This document shows, piece after piece, positions 1 through 8,918 of a stretch of 64,000 nt of DNA. The position numbers and the translations under genes are program-made. Each line of letters opens with the position of its first letter. The first letter of the stretch is position 1. The notes beneath the pieces were generated by a model. The model saw only the letters and a program-made list of their open reading frames with translations. It searched no databases and had not been told where the DNA came from. The stretch is from Salinigranum salinum (GTDB lineage Archaea; Halobacteriota; Halobacteria; Halobacteriales; Haloferacaceae): NCBI RefSeq assembly GCF_009176545.1, contig NZ_VTOJ01000002.1:434001-498000 (forward strand), read 5' to 3'.

Positions 1-2
1 AC

Positions 3-317
3 GCCGAGGGGGCCGGCGTGACCGTCCGCGTCGGTCGGCTCGACGACGGGTCGGCGGAGGCCGCAGACGCGAACGAGAGACGGGACGTGGACGCGCGCGG
101 GGGCTTCTACGTCGAGGACGACGGTCCGGGTATCCCACCCGACGTTCGTGACGCGGTCTTCGAGGCCGGCTATTCGGCGAAACCGGACGGGACGGGGCTC
201 GGCCTGATGATCGTCCGGGAGATCGCCGACGCTCACGGCTGGGACGTCACTGTCACCGACGGGTCGACCGGTGGGGCGCGGTTCGAGGTGCGGAACGTCG
301 CCCTCGCGTCGGCGTGA
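3..317 (+). CDS. Histidine kinase, C-terminal ATPase end (partial)
   Basis: Only the C-terminal end of the gene is present; the frame is open from the left edge. It reads as the HATPase_c domain of a sensor histidine kinase: a G1 box (DDGPGIP), a short ATP-lid with F-box-like VFEAGYS, and a G2 box (GTGLGLMIV) followed by a final beta strand (GARFEV). These residues bind ATP to phosphorylate a conserved His located in the missing upstream part. The sensor domains and the His box lie outside the window, so the signal is unknown. Family assignment is firm; specific role cannot be given. Confidence 0.9.
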   Translation, partial: AEGAGVTVRVGRLDDGSAEAADANERRDVDARGGFYVEDDGPGIPPDVRDAVFEAGYSAKPDGTGLGLMIVREIADAHGWDVTVTDGSTGGARFEVRNVALASA

Positions 318-443
318 GGACCGACGGCTGGCCAGCGATCGCCGAGGACCGACGACAGGTCAGTGACGACGGTGCCGTCACGCCACCCACGAGGGGTGCG
401 ATCGGCTCGCGATCGTCTGTGGTCGACGGCCAAAAACCAGCGG

Positions 444-452
444 CCTTTAGAC
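444..452 (+). promoter_or_regulatory. Putative TATA box of metG
   Basis: The T/A-rich stretch cctttagac is an island in GC-rich sequence, centred about 28 bases before the metG ATG. In haloarchaea a TATA box sits about 27 bases before the transcript start, so this suggests a leaderless or nearly leaderless mRNA. Inference from position and composition only. Confidence 0.5.
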
Positions 453-475
453 CTCCACCGCGTCACACGTAACAC

Positions 476-2554
476 ATGAGCCACGAGGACTTTCCCACGG
501 ACAGTCCCGCGGTGGTGACGTGTGGGCTGCCGTACGCCAACGGCGACCTGCACATCGGCCACCTGCGCACGTACGTCGGGGGCGACGTCTACGCGCGTTC
601 CCTCCGAAAGCTCGGGCAACGAACCGCCTTCGTCTCGGGCTCCGACATGCACGGGACGCCCGTGGCGGTCAACGCCGAGAAGGAGGGGCTCACCCCGGAA
701 GAGTTCGCCCTGTCGTACCACGAGACGTACGAGGAGACGTTCCCGCAGTTCAACGTCGAGTTCGACAACTACGGCCACACCCACGACGAGACGAACACCG
801 AGGTGACGACGGAGATCGTCCGGCGGCTGATCGACGGCGGCCACGTCTACGAGAAGGAGATCAAGGTGGCGTTCGACCCGGTCGAGGAACAGCCCCTCCC
901 CGACCGATACGTCGAGGGGACCTGTCCGTACTGCGGCGCGCACGCGAGAGGTGACGAGTGCGACGAGGGTTGTGGCCGGCACCTCGAACCCGGTGAGATC
1001 GAAGATCCCACCTCAACGCTGACGGGCAATCCCGCCGAGTACCGGGATCGAGAACACAAGTTCTTCCGCGTCTCCGAGTTCCAGGAGTACCTCCAGTCGT
1101 TCATCTCCCGGCTGGAGGGCACGTCGAACGCCCGCAATCAGCCCCGCGAGTGGATCGAGGGCGAACTCAAAGACTGGTGTATCACCCGCGACCTCGACTG
1201 GGGGATCGACTACCCCGAGGAGGGAACGGACCTCGTGCTCTACGTCTGGGTCGACGCACCGATCGAGTACGTCTCCTCGACGAAGCAGTACACCGAACGG
1301 GTCGGAAGCGACGAGTACGACTGGGAGGAGCCGTGGAAGGTCGACGGCGGGATCGTCCACGTCATCGGCCGCGACATCATCCAGCACCACACGGTGTTCT
1401 GGCCCGCGATGCTCCGCGGAGCCGACTACAACGAGCCCCGCGCGGTGATGGCGAGCGGCTTCATCACGCTCAACGGCAAGGGTTTCTCCACCTCCCGCGA
1501 CCGGGCGGTGTGGGCCGACGAGTACCTCGACGAGGGCTTTCACCCCGACCTCCTCCGGTACTACCTGGCGACCAACGGCGGCTTCCAGCAGGACGTCGAC
1601 TTCTCGTGGGAACGCTTCCGCGAGCGGGTCAACAACGAACTCGTCGGGACCGTCGGCAACTTCCTCTACCGGTCGCTGCTGTTCGCGTACCGCGAGTTCG
1701 GCGGCACCCCCGAGGCCGACCTCTCGAGCGAGGTCCGCGAGCGGATCGACGACGCCATCGACGACTTCCGCGAGGGCGTCAACGACTACTCCGTCCGCCG
1801 GGTGGGTGACGCCGCGGTCCGACTCGCCGCGTTCGGCAACGAGTACATCCAGCGGAACGAGCCGTGGAAGCTCGCGGACGACGACCCGCAGAAGGCGCAG
1901 GTTATCCGCGACTGCGTCCAGATCGCCAAGGCCGTCGGCGTGCTATTCGAGCCCATCGCGCCCGGGAAGGCCGAACGGCTCTGGGCGAGCCTCGACGAGG
2001 GGACGTCGATCCACGATGTCGAACTCGGTGCCGCGCTCGAACCCCCGGCACGCGAGTTCGCCGAACCCACCGAGCTCTTCGAGAAGGTCGCCGACGAGCG
2101 GGTCGAGGAGCTGAACGAGAAGCTCCAGGCGCGGATCGCGGAGAGCGAGGCCGACGCCAGCGACGAAGACGCGGACGACTCCGCCACCGACGAGGCAGAC
2201 ACGACCGCCGACGTCGATCTCGAGCCGCTCGCCACGGAACGGATCGGCTTCGACGACTTCCAGGAACTCGACATCCGCGTCGGCCGGATCCTCGCGGCGG
2301 AGGGGATCGAGGGGGCGGACAAACTCGCCCGCCTCGAGGTCGACATCGGCGTCGAGGAGCGACAGGTCGTCGCGGGCATCAAACAGCTCCACGACCTCGA
2401 CTCGCTGGTCGGCGAGCGGGTGATCATCCTCGCGAACCTCGAGAAGGCGGAGCTGTTCGGCGTGGAGTCGAACGGGATGCTGCTGGCGGCGGGCGAGGAG
2501 GCGGACCTGCTGACGACGCTGGGCGACGCGGTGCCCGGCGAGAAGATCCGCTAA
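476..2554 (+). CDS. metG: Methionine--tRNA ligase
   Basis: Charges tRNA-Met with methionine in the cytoplasm. The 692-residue protein shows the class I signature HIGH at residues 26-29, the zinc knuckle (CPYC near 151 and CDEGCGRH near 162), and the KMSKS-equivalent written as GFSTSRD near residue 338, a form usual in archaea. An alpha-helical anticodon-binding domain follows (about 400-545), then a strongly acidic linker (about 553-580) and a C-terminal Trbp111/OB-type tRNA-binding domain (about 590-692, starting DFQELDIRVGRI). The fused OB domain is common in long-form MetRS. The start chosen is the first ATG after the TATA-like box. Confidence 0.97.
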   Translation: MSHEDFPTDSPAVVTCGLPYANGDLHIGHLRTYVGGDVYARSLRKLGQRTAFVSGSDMHGTPVAVNAEKEGLTPEEFALSYHETYEETFPQFNVEFDNYGHTHDETNTEVTTEIVRRLIDGGHVYEKEIKVAFDPVEEQPLPDRYVEGTCPYCGAHARGDECDEGCGRHLEPGEIEDPTSTLTGNPAEYRDREHKFFRVSEFQEYLQSFISRLEGTSNARNQPREWIEGELKDWCITRDLDWGIDYPEEGTDLVLYVWVDAPIEYVSSTKQYTERVGSDEYDWEEPWKVDGGIVHVIGRDIIQHHTVFWPAMLRGADYNEPRAVMASGFITLNGKGFSTSRDRAVWADEYLDEGFHPDLLRYYLATNGGFQQDVDFSWERFRERVNNELVGTVGNFLYRSLLFAYREFGGTPEADLSSEVRERIDDAIDDFREGVNDYSVRRVGDAAVRLAAFGNEYIQRNEPWKLADDDPQKAQVIRDCVQIAKAVGVLFEPIAPGKAERLWASLDEGTSIHDVELGAALEPPAREFAEPTELFEKVADERVEELNEKLQARIAESEADASDEDADDSATDEADTTADVDLEPLATERIGFDDFQELDIRVGRILAAEGIEGADKLARLEVDIGVEERQVVAGIKQLHDLDSLVGERVIILANLEKAELFGVESNGMLLAAGEEADLLTTLGDAVPGEKIR

Positions 2555-2653
2555 CCGTCTCGGTGGCTCCGTTGAATTGCTCTGGAACGGATCGGTACGG
2601 TAGAACTCCCTACCAGAGAAAACGATGTACAGGCACGTCCGCAACTACCAGCA

Positions 2654-2806
2654 ATGGGTAGCTTCGTAACGCCGCCGAATTGGACCGATGACTCGTCCGA
2701 CAACGACGAACCACGACCACGACTTGGCGACCTACTTTCAGGCCGACTTGCAGACGTGGATATCGATTCTGTTGCAGCGGTGCGTGACGGACGAAAACGA
2801 GGATGA
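2654..2806 (+). CDS. Short acidic ORF, unrecognised (50 aa)
   Basis: A 50-residue ORF (starting MGSFVTPPNW, ending RDGRKRG) in a lower-GC patch after metG. The composition is acidic and protein-like (DDSSDNDEPRPR, then LADVDIDSVAAV), which is unusual for chance ORFs here. The same frame continues after its TGA for another 28 codons to a TAA at 2889-2891, so this may be one longer gene broken by a stop codon. Not a family I recognise; it somewhat resembles small haloarchaeal antitoxin-like proteins, but that is only an impression. Confidence 0.3.
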   Translation: MGSFVTPPNWTDDSSDNDEPRPRLGDLLSGRLADVDIDSVAAVRDGRKRG

Positions 2807-2925
2807 AGGTGCACCGGAAGAGATGACTGGCTGACCAACACGAACGAAGCTCTCGATGTAGCTATCAAACCAGTGTTACAAACCACAAGCTAAACGTAGA
2901 GAGTGTTTTCATCAGGACGACTTAA

Positions 2926-3375
2926 TCACGAGTTGATGGGGTGTTCGGATTCCCAACCACAGTTAGAACATATGTCCGGATCGTCCACGAGCTCATTTCC
3001 GCAATCCGGACACCCTCTTGTTGCTGATACTTCAGGTACGGTAACGGTCACCATCGCTGGTTCTACTCTGGTAACCAATTCATGGACTTCCGTTAGTAGA
3101 ATGTTCCACTTTACTCTGGTTCCGGTGATCCTAGCCGCGTGAACAAGAACCCTCACGAGATCTTTCTCTGGGACATCCAGTGCACCGAACTCAACATCAA
3201 TATCAGATAGGGCCTCCTGGATGATACCATCAATTTCATTAGGAATCTCCGAGCTGGCAACGTTCCTAATCGTTTCAAGCGTCGGTTGATCTTCACCGTA
3301 TAATCGCTCTATATCGTCCCCGCTGATTGCCGTCCGGACGATGTTAACTCGCCGTTTTACCCTGTCCTTATTCAT
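2926..3375 (-). CDS. Hypothetical protein with C-terminal zinc ribbon
   Basis: A 149-residue protein of unknown function. The N-terminal ~100 residues look mixed alpha/beta (MNKDRVKRRVNIV, then an acidic stretch); the last 35 residues hold a rubredoxin-like zinc ribbon with two CxxC knuckles (CPDCGNELVDDPDICSNCG). Base and codon use are clearly more A/T-rich than metG and pyk on either side, suggesting recent acquisition. It stands alone, convergent with metG. The zinc ribbon suggests a nucleic-acid or protein-binding role, but nothing more specific is supported. Confidence 0.75.
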   Translation of the reverse strand: MNKDRVKRRVNIVRTAISGDDIERLYGEDQPTLETIRNVASSEIPNEIDGIIQEALSDIDVEFGALDVPEKDLVRVLVHAARITGTRVKWNILLTEVHELVTRVEPAMVTVTVPEVSATRGCPDCGNELVDDPDICSNCGWESEHPINS

Positions 3376-3490
3376 GTTCTCGGGTAGTCAGGGAGTCGTA
3401 ATAAGAAACTTGCCACATACACGCTGTGTATTCATCACCGTCCCAGCAAATTCTCGTATAGAGAGGAGTTCAACAGAGCCGGCTCGGACC

Positions 3491-4276
3491 TCACCGCGGC
3501 GGTCGGAGCCGGTAGTAGCGGCGGTTGAGGTCGTACATGTACCCCTCGCGCATCGTCTTCAGCACTGCATAGGTGACGATCCCCGCCACGATCGGTAGGA
3601 GGAACGTCAGGTCGAACAGCAGGTCGACGTTCATCGGCACGAGGTTCTTCACCGACAGCAGCGAGATGGTGAACGCGAAGACGACGCCGAGCACGCCGAC
3701 GGCGGCCCAGAACGGCTGCTCGACCGGTCTGCGAGCGCTCCCCTTGTTGAGGAAGGGGACGATGGCGATCAGGCCCACCACGACCACGTTCGCGAGGACG
3801 CCGTACGTGCGGTCGGCCATGATCTTCTGCCCGCCGAGGATGGCGAGCTCGGGGTTCAGCGGGTCGAGCTTGAGCAGACCGAACGACCAGTAGAGATACC
3901 AGTCGGGGAGGATCACCGCGGGGGTCGAGGAGGGGTTCGCGGGCGGGCCGATGTGCGGCGGCATCGTCGCCGAGAGGAACAGGATCATCCCGACGAAGAA
4001 CGAGGCGATAGAGGCGTTCCGCACCGTCTCGTGGGGCCACGTCGGGAAACCGAGCACGTCGCGCTCGACGTACGTCGACTCCTGACGGAGGGTCTGGTCC
4101 TCGTACCGCGCCCGTTCGAAGTACTCGTAGGTGAGCCGCGACAGCCCGGTCGTCCGGGCCTTCCGCTCACGCCAGGTCGGGGTCGTGTCGTCCGAGGGGA
4201 TCGCAGGGGGGATCGTACCCCCGTCGGGCCGTGGGTCGGACCCGACACCGTTCGTGGAGGGGTCGTCCGGATCCAT
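3491..4276 (-). CDS. Cytochrome b C-terminal domain protein (PetD-like), solitary
   Basis: A 261-residue membrane protein equivalent to the C-terminal half of cytochrome b, or subunit IV of the b6f complex. The Qo-site PEWY motif appears as PDWY (within LPDWYLYWSF), followed by hydrophobic segments (RTYGVLANVVVVGLIAI; FWAAVGVLGVVFAFT; LLPIVAGIVTYAVL); another precedes it (IASFFVGMILFL). In complexes this subunit contributes to quinol oxidation beside a haem-binding cytochrome b N-half and a Rieske protein. Neither is adjacent here. The start at 4276 (MDPDDPSTN) gives a normal acidic N-terminus; an upstream in-frame ATG at 4342 would add an atypical stretch. Confidence 0.85.
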   Translation of the reverse strand: MDPDDPSTNGVGSDPRPDGGTIPPAIPSDDTTPTWRERKARTTGLSRLTYEYFERARYEDQTLRQESTYVERDVLGFPTWPHETVRNASIASFFVGMILFLSATMPPHIGPPANPSSTPAVILPDWYLYWSFGLLKLDPLNPELAILGGQKIMADRTYGVLANVVVVGLIAIVPFLNKGSARRPVEQPFWAAVGVLGVVFAFTISLLSVKNLVPMNVDLLFDLTFLLPIVAGIVTYAVLKTMREGYMYDLNRRYYRLRPPR

Positions 4277-4385
4277 ACCTCCCAGAGGCGTCGAGCGGAG
4301 ATAAGCCGCGCGCGGCCCGGGTGTCCTATATAGACTCGCCACCGCTCGTGAGAGAGGTTTACTCGCTCGAGAGTTTCATCGCCGG

Positions 4386-4395
4386 TCTTTTTACG
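4386..4395 (+). promoter_or_regulatory. Putative TATA box of pyk
   Basis: tctttttacg, a T-rich island centred about 28 bases before the pyk ATG at 4418, fits an archaeal TATA box for a leaderless transcript. It lies in the divergent interval shared with the PetD-like gene. Confidence 0.5.
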
Positions 4396-4417
4396 CTACT
4401 CGGGCGTAGCGGCGTCC

Positions 4418-6199
4418 ATGCGAAACGCGAAAATCGTCTGCACGCTCGGGCCAGCGTCGGACGACGAGGACACGATCAGGCGGCTCGCGGACGCCGGGAT
4501 GTCCGTGGCTCGACTCAACGCGAGCCACGGTTCGGTCGAACACCGTGCGGAGGTGGTCGACCGGATCCGCGCCGTCGACGACGAGATCCGCGACCCACTG
4601 GCGGCGATGATCGACACGAAGGGACCGGAGGTACGAACCGCACCGCTCGACGAACCCATCTTCCTGAAGACGGGGAGCGAGGTCCGGTTCGTCGAGGGCG
4701 ACGAGGCGACGTCGGCGGAGGTGGGGCTCTCGTACTCCATCTCCGCGGTGAGCGTCGGCGACCGGATCCTCCTCGACGACGGGCGCATCGAGGCGACCGT
4801 CACGGACATCGACGGCGAGGCGGTCGTCGCCCGTATCGACTCCGGCGGCGACCTCAGTGGGCGCAAGGGTGTCAACGTCCCCGGCGTCGACCTGGACATC
4901 GACCTCATCACGGAGGGGGACGCGCGCGACCTCGCGCTCGCGGCGGAGAAGGAGGTCGACTTCGTCGCCGCTTCGTTCATCCGCTCGGCGAACGACATCT
5001 ACGCCATCTCCGACTTCCTCGAGGAACACGGCGCAGACATCCCCGTCATCGCGAAGATCGAACGCGCGGGTGCCGTCGAGAACCTCGACGAGATCGTCGA
5101 GGCCGCCTACGGCGTGATGGTCGCCCGCGGCGATCTGGGCGTGGAGTGCCCGCTGGAGGACGTGCCGATGATCCAGAAACGGATCATCCGGCGGTGTCAG
5201 GCCGCTGGCGTGCCGGTCATCACGGCGACGGAGATGCTCGACTCGATGGTCCACGCCAGACGGCCGACGCGCGCGGAGGCGTCGGACGTGGCCAACGCGG
5301 TGCTCGACGGGACCGACGCGGTGATGCTCTCGGGGGAGACCGCCGTGGGCGACCACCCCGTGCGCGTCGTCGAGACGATGGCCCGGATCGTCCGCGAGGT
5401 CGAGTCCACGGAGGAGTACGACGAGAGTCAGGAACAGCGCGTACCGACGGCGAGCACCGACTCGCGGACGGAGGCGCTGGCCCGCTCGGCGCGCTATCTC
5501 GCCCGCGACGTCAACGCGGCGGCCGTCGTGGCGGCGAGCGAGTCGGGGTACACCGCCCGGAAGACGGCGAAGTTCCGCCCCGGCGTCCCGGTCATCGCGA
5601 CGACCCCGAACGACCGGGTCCGCCGGCAACTCGCCCTCTCGTGGGGGATCGACGCCCGCTACTCCGAGTACCGTCAGAGCGCCGCCGAGGTGATGGACGA
5701 CGCGGTGAACGCGGCGCTCGAAGCTGGGGTGGCCGAGAGCGGCGACACGATCGTCATCCTCTCCGGGATGATGACCGAACTCGAGGAGACCAACACGACC
5801 AACATGCTGAAGGTTCACGTCGTCGCCGAGGCGATCGCCAACGGGCGGAAGATCGTCGCCGGGCGGATCGCCGGTCCACTCTACCGGACGGCCGACGGCG
5901 ACCTCTCGGCCGTGCCGGAGGGTGCCGTCCTCTACCTCGGTGCGGACTTCGACGGCGAGTTCGACGGCGACGCCCGCAAACTCGGTGCCATCGTCGACGC
6001 CCGGCCGGGTCTCACGGGCTACCCCGCGATGGTCGCGCGCGAACTCGACATCCCGATGATCTCCGGCGCACCGATCCCCGACACGATCGACGAGGAGACG
6101 ATGGTCACCCTCCACGCCGAGCGCGGCATCGTCTTCGAGGGCGACATCCTCGCCCCGGAGGACCGCGACCGCCACGCCATCGCGAACGGCCGGTCGTAG
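4418..6199 (+). CDS. pyk: Pyruvate kinase
   Basis: Converts phosphoenolpyruvate and ADP to pyruvate and ATP, the last step of glycolysis. The 593-residue protein has the expected N-terminal barrel: RLNASHG, MIDTKGPEVRT, the active-site signature IPVIAKIERAGAV with its essential Lys, ARGDLGVE and TATEMLDSM. The regulatory C domain follows (about 350-475). Beyond the usual ~475 residues there is an extra domain (about 480-593) resembling the PEP-utiliser swivel domain found at the end of Bacillus/Geobacillus and haloarchaeal enzymes. Its core reads TGYPAMVAREL and lacks the phospho-His of true swivel domains, as is typical for pyruvate kinase extensions. Confidence 0.97.
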   Translation: MRNAKIVCTLGPASDDEDTIRRLADAGMSVARLNASHGSVEHRAEVVDRIRAVDDEIRDPLAAMIDTKGPEVRTAPLDEPIFLKTGSEVRFVEGDEATSAEVGLSYSISAVSVGDRILLDDGRIEATVTDIDGEAVVARIDSGGDLSGRKGVNVPGVDLDIDLITEGDARDLALAAEKEVDFVAASFIRSANDIYAISDFLEEHGADIPVIAKIERAGAVENLDEIVEAAYGVMVARGDLGVECPLEDVPMIQKRIIRRCQAAGVPVITATEMLDSMVHARRPTRAEASDVANAVLDGTDAVMLSGETAVGDHPVRVVETMARIVREVESTEEYDESQEQRVPTASTDSRTEALARSARYLARDVNAAAVVAASESGYTARKTAKFRPGVPVIATTPNDRVRRQLALSWGIDARYSEYRQSAAEVMDDAVNAALEAGVAESGDTIVILSGMMTELEETNTTNMLKVHVVAEAIANGRKIVAGRIAGPLYRTADGDLSAVPEGAVLYLGADFDGEFDGDARKLGAIVDARPGLTGYPAMVARELDIPMISGAPIPDTIDEETMVTLHAERGIVFEGDILAPEDRDRHAIANGRS

Positions 6200-6343
6200 C
6201 GTCGTAGTAGCTGCCAGGCGTCGTGTCGTCTCACGGGGAGGCTCTGTCGTCGCCACCGGCGGTCTCGGTCGTCGTCACCGGGGATTTCGAGTGTTTCGAC
6301 CGTGTGCGGTAGGCATTTGACGCTCCCCCACCAACTGTTGGTA

Positions 6344-6625
6344 ATGGCGCAGTCCAGTCCGGATGCCGAGACCGACCACGACGCCCAGTCGTCCGCCGAG
6401 GACGACCCCGCTGACGGCGAACCGGCCGGAGCCTCCGGCGACGACGTCGCCGAGACCGCGGCCGACGAGAGCCAGTGGGAGTTCGGGCTCGACGAGGTCG
6501 GTCCTGACGGGATCATCGACTCCGAGCCCGAACCACTCGAACCAGGTCAGCCGCGGCTCGAAAGCGTCTTCTTCGTCCTGCTCGGCGTCGTCGGCACGCT
6601 CCTGCTGCTGTCGACCGTCGTCTGA
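6344..6625 (+). CDS. Small acidic protein with C-terminal membrane anchor
   Basis: A 93-residue protein: a long acidic disordered N-terminus (rich in D, E, S, A), a short conserved-looking core (SQWEFGLDEVGPDG, then PEPLEPGQPRLE) and one C-terminal hydrophobic helix (VFFVLLGVVGTLLLLSTVV) ending the protein. This is the layout of a tail-anchored protein with its bulk in the cytoplasm. Such proteins are common and lineage-restricted in haloarchaea; no function is known to me. Start at 6344 chosen because the longer ATG at 6302 adds non-acidic sequence (MCGRHLTLPHQ). Confidence 0.75.
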   Translation: MAQSSPDAETDHDAQSSAEDDPADGEPAGASGDDVAETAADESQWEFGLDEVGPDGIIDSEPEPLEPGQPRLESVFFVLLGVVGTLLLLSTVV

Positions 6626-6696
6626 CCCCACCGACGGTGGCCGCACCCCGCCGGGCGCAACTGCCGCTGACCGTGGCGCACTGGTTGGTTCGAACC

Positions 6697-6706
6697 GTTT
6701 TTATCG
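6697..6706 (+). promoter_or_regulatory. Putative TATA box of the M20/LpxC-like operon
   Basis: gtttttatcg, a T/A-rich island about 60 bases before the first gene of the three-gene operon. It would give a transcript with a leader of roughly 30 bases. Confidence 0.4.
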
Positions 6707-6762
6707 CGTGACGGAATCCTGGCAGGCGTGGACTGGTCACCGGAACCAGTCGGCCCCCGACG

Positions 6763-8034
6763 ATGATCACGAAAGCCGAACTCTACGACGCGGTCGACGC
6801 ACGCGAGGCGGAGATCGTCGCGTTCATGCGCGACTTCCTCGCCCTCGAGACCGAGAACCCGCCCGGGAGGAACTACCGCGAGGGGGCCGACTTCCTGACC
6901 GCCGCGCTGGAACAACGGGGATACGACGTCGAACAGGTCACGGTCCCCCCGGAGGTGGTCGCCCGTCACTACCCGGAGCGGACCGACCACGAGCGGGTGA
7001 ACGTCGTCGGGCGACGGTTCGGAACTGACACCGGGGACGGCCCACACGTCCACTTCACCGGCCACTTCGACGTCGTCCCCGCGGGCGAGGACTGGTCGAC
7101 CGACCCGTACGAGGCCGTGGTCGCGGACGGCCGCATCTACGGCCGCGGGGCCTCGGACATGAAGTCGGGGATCGCCGCGAGCCTCTTCGCCGTCGACGCG
7201 CTCGTCTCGCTGGACACGCCGCTGCCGGGGACGATCACCCAGAGCATGACCGTCGACGAGGAGACGGGCGGGTTCACGGGGCTTGGCTACCTCGTCGACG
7301 AGGGGTACGTCTCACCCGACAACACCGACTACTGCGTCTACACCGAGTGCTTCGACTCCTCGCGGGTCTGCCTCGGCCACCGCGGCGTGCTCAAGTTCCA
7401 CGTGACGGCCACCGGCGAGAAGGCCCACGGTTGTATGGCCCACGACGGCCGCAACGCCATCACGGCCATGAACGACTTCCTCTCGCGGGTCGAGCGGTAT
7501 CGCGAGACGCTCCACGACCGGACGACCGACCTGCCGGTGACGCCCGTGGAGTCGCGCCACGCGGACGTCTCGGCGACGATGCTCGACGCCGGCTACTCCG
7601 AGAACGTCGTCCCCGACCGGTGTCGGGCGACGTTCTACCGTGTCCTGGTCCCCGAAGAGACGGTCGAGGGTGCCCGCGAAGAGGTGCGCTCACTCATGGC
7701 CGAGACCGAGGACGAGTTCGACACCACGCTCTCGTACGACGAGATCATGTACGCCGAGCCCACCGCCGTCTCCGAGGAGTGTACCGTCGCGCGCACGTAC
7801 GCCGAACACGTCCGCGACTTCCACGGCGACCCCGAGTTCGTCGTCTCGCCGGGGTCGGACGACCAGCGGTTCGTCGTCAACGACGCCGGCATCGAGGAGT
7901 GTATCGTCTACGGACCGGGCCTCCTCGACCAGGCGCACGTCGTCGACGAGTACGTCCCCGTCGAGGAGATCCTCACCGCGGCGAAGGTGATGGCCGTCTC
8001 GACCGCCGACCTCCTGGGGGTGCTCGCGGAGTGA
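6763..8034 (+). CDS. M20 family metallo-hydrolase (ArgE/DapE/ACY1-like)
   Basis: A 423-residue di-zinc amidohydrolase/peptidase of the M20 clan. The metal and catalytic residues are all visible: HFDVVP (His plus catalytic Asp), GRGASDMKSG (bridging Asp), DEETGG (catalytic Glu and metal Glu), the later metal Glu in YTECFD, and the final metal His in LDQAHVVDEY. A dimerisation domain with the typical GEKAHG motif lies in the middle. Relatives remove acyl groups from N-acyl amino acids or diaminopimelate; the substrate cannot be told here. It is translationally linked (GTGA overlap) to the next gene, a degenerate member of the same family. Confidence 0.9.
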   Translation: MITKAELYDAVDAREAEIVAFMRDFLALETENPPGRNYREGADFLTAALEQRGYDVEQVTVPPEVVARHYPERTDHERVNVVGRRFGTDTGDGPHVHFTGHFDVVPAGEDWSTDPYEAVVADGRIYGRGASDMKSGIAASLFAVDALVSLDTPLPGTITQSMTVDEETGGFTGLGYLVDEGYVSPDNTDYCVYTECFDSSRVCLGHRGVLKFHVTATGEKAHGCMAHDGRNAITAMNDFLSRVERYRETLHDRTTDLPVTPVESRHADVSATMLDAGYSENVVPDRCRATFYRVLVPEETVEGAREEVRSLMAETEDEFDTTLSYDEIMYAEPTAVSEECTVARTYAEHVRDFHGDPEFVVSPGSDDQRFVVNDAGIEECIVYGPGLLDQAHVVDEYVPVEEILTAAKVMAVSTADLLGVLAE

Positions 8035-8918
8035 GCGAGGGACTCGACCGCACGCCGGCGGCGGTCGTCGACACGGCGCGCGCGGTCGAACTCGACGGGA
8101 ACGACCGCGATCCGCACTCGGTGGAGGTCGTCGTCGCCGACGCGCACGCGACTGGAGACGCGACGCGCACCGAGACGGGATACGAGGGGCCCGACGCCGT
8201 CGCCTGCGGGCACCTCGCCGCGGCGCTCGCGGTCGCCGACGCGGTCGAGGGCGTCCGCGTCCACCACGGCGACGTGGATCTGACGCGCGACGGACCGTGG
8301 CTCGTGCTCGCCCCACTGTCGGGGTTCGTCGCGACGGTCGCCACGGGGACCGCCACGGCGACCGTGACCGTCCCGCTCGACGGCGACCCACGACGAGTGC
8401 GCCCCGTGCGGGAGCGTCTCGACAGCGTTCTCGCGGCCGCACGCGCCCGCCACGACCACTACCCGGTCGCCGACGACGACCGGGGCGTGTTCCGGACGGG
8501 GCTGACGACGCTCTCGGTGAGCGAGGTGACCGTGACCGACGACCTCCGGGTTCGGTTCGACGTATCGACCACGCCCGCGACCACGCAGAGCGAGCTCGCA
8601 GAGCGGTTTCGAACAGGGATCCCGGTCGACGAGGCCGCGGTCGACGTCGACCTCGAGTTCCAGGTGGGCGTCGAGCGAGCCAGCCCCAGTGCCGCCCTGC
8701 GCGAGGCGGTCGAAGACGCCCACCGCGCGGTCGTCGGCGACGCAGGCTACGAGTGGCTGCCGCGACCGACGGTCTTCTCGCGGCTCCCCGCGCCGGAGAA
8801 GGTCGCGTTCGGTGCCGGCCGGCCCGGTGACCGGTTCGACCACGACGACTTCGAACGGACGCGCGACCTCCTCGAACGCGTCGTCGACAGGCTCCAGCAG
8901 CCGGAGGAGTCGCGCTGA
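8031..8918 (+). CDS. Degenerate M20-like protein lacking metal ligands
   Basis: A 295-residue protein starting at GTG inside the stop of the preceding M20 gene. It does not carry the HxD, EE or terminal His motifs of M20 enzymes, but the outline can be followed: GYEGPDAVACGHLAAALAVAD in place of the GRGASDMKGG helix region, a strand pattern TLSVSEVTVTDDLRVRFDV matching the dimerisation domain, and a C-terminal EKVAFGAGRPGDRFDHDDF in place of the GPG...AHxxDE region. I infer a non-catalytic M20 paralogue, perhaps a partner of its active neighbour. The homology is by eye and distant; an unrelated haloarchaeal family is possible. Confidence 0.7.
   Translation: MSEGLDRTPAAVVDTARAVELDGNDRDPHSVEVVVADAHATGDATRTETGYEGPDAVACGHLAAALAVADAVEGVRVHHGDVDLTRDGPWLVLAPLSGFVATVATGTATATVTVPLDGDPRRVRPVRERLDSVLAAARARHDHYPVADDDRGVFRTGLTTLSVSEVTVTDDLRVRFDVSTTPATTQSELAERFRTGIPVDEAAVDVDLEFQVGVERASPSAALREAVEDAHRAVVGDAGYEWLPRPTVFSRLPAPEKVAFGAGRPGDRFDHDDFERTRDLLERVVDRLQQPEESR

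Noticed and set aside
4231..6256. Very long Arg/Asp-rich ORFs on both strands over pyk
   Set aside because: Shadows of the GC-rich pyk frame; pyk has all family motifs.
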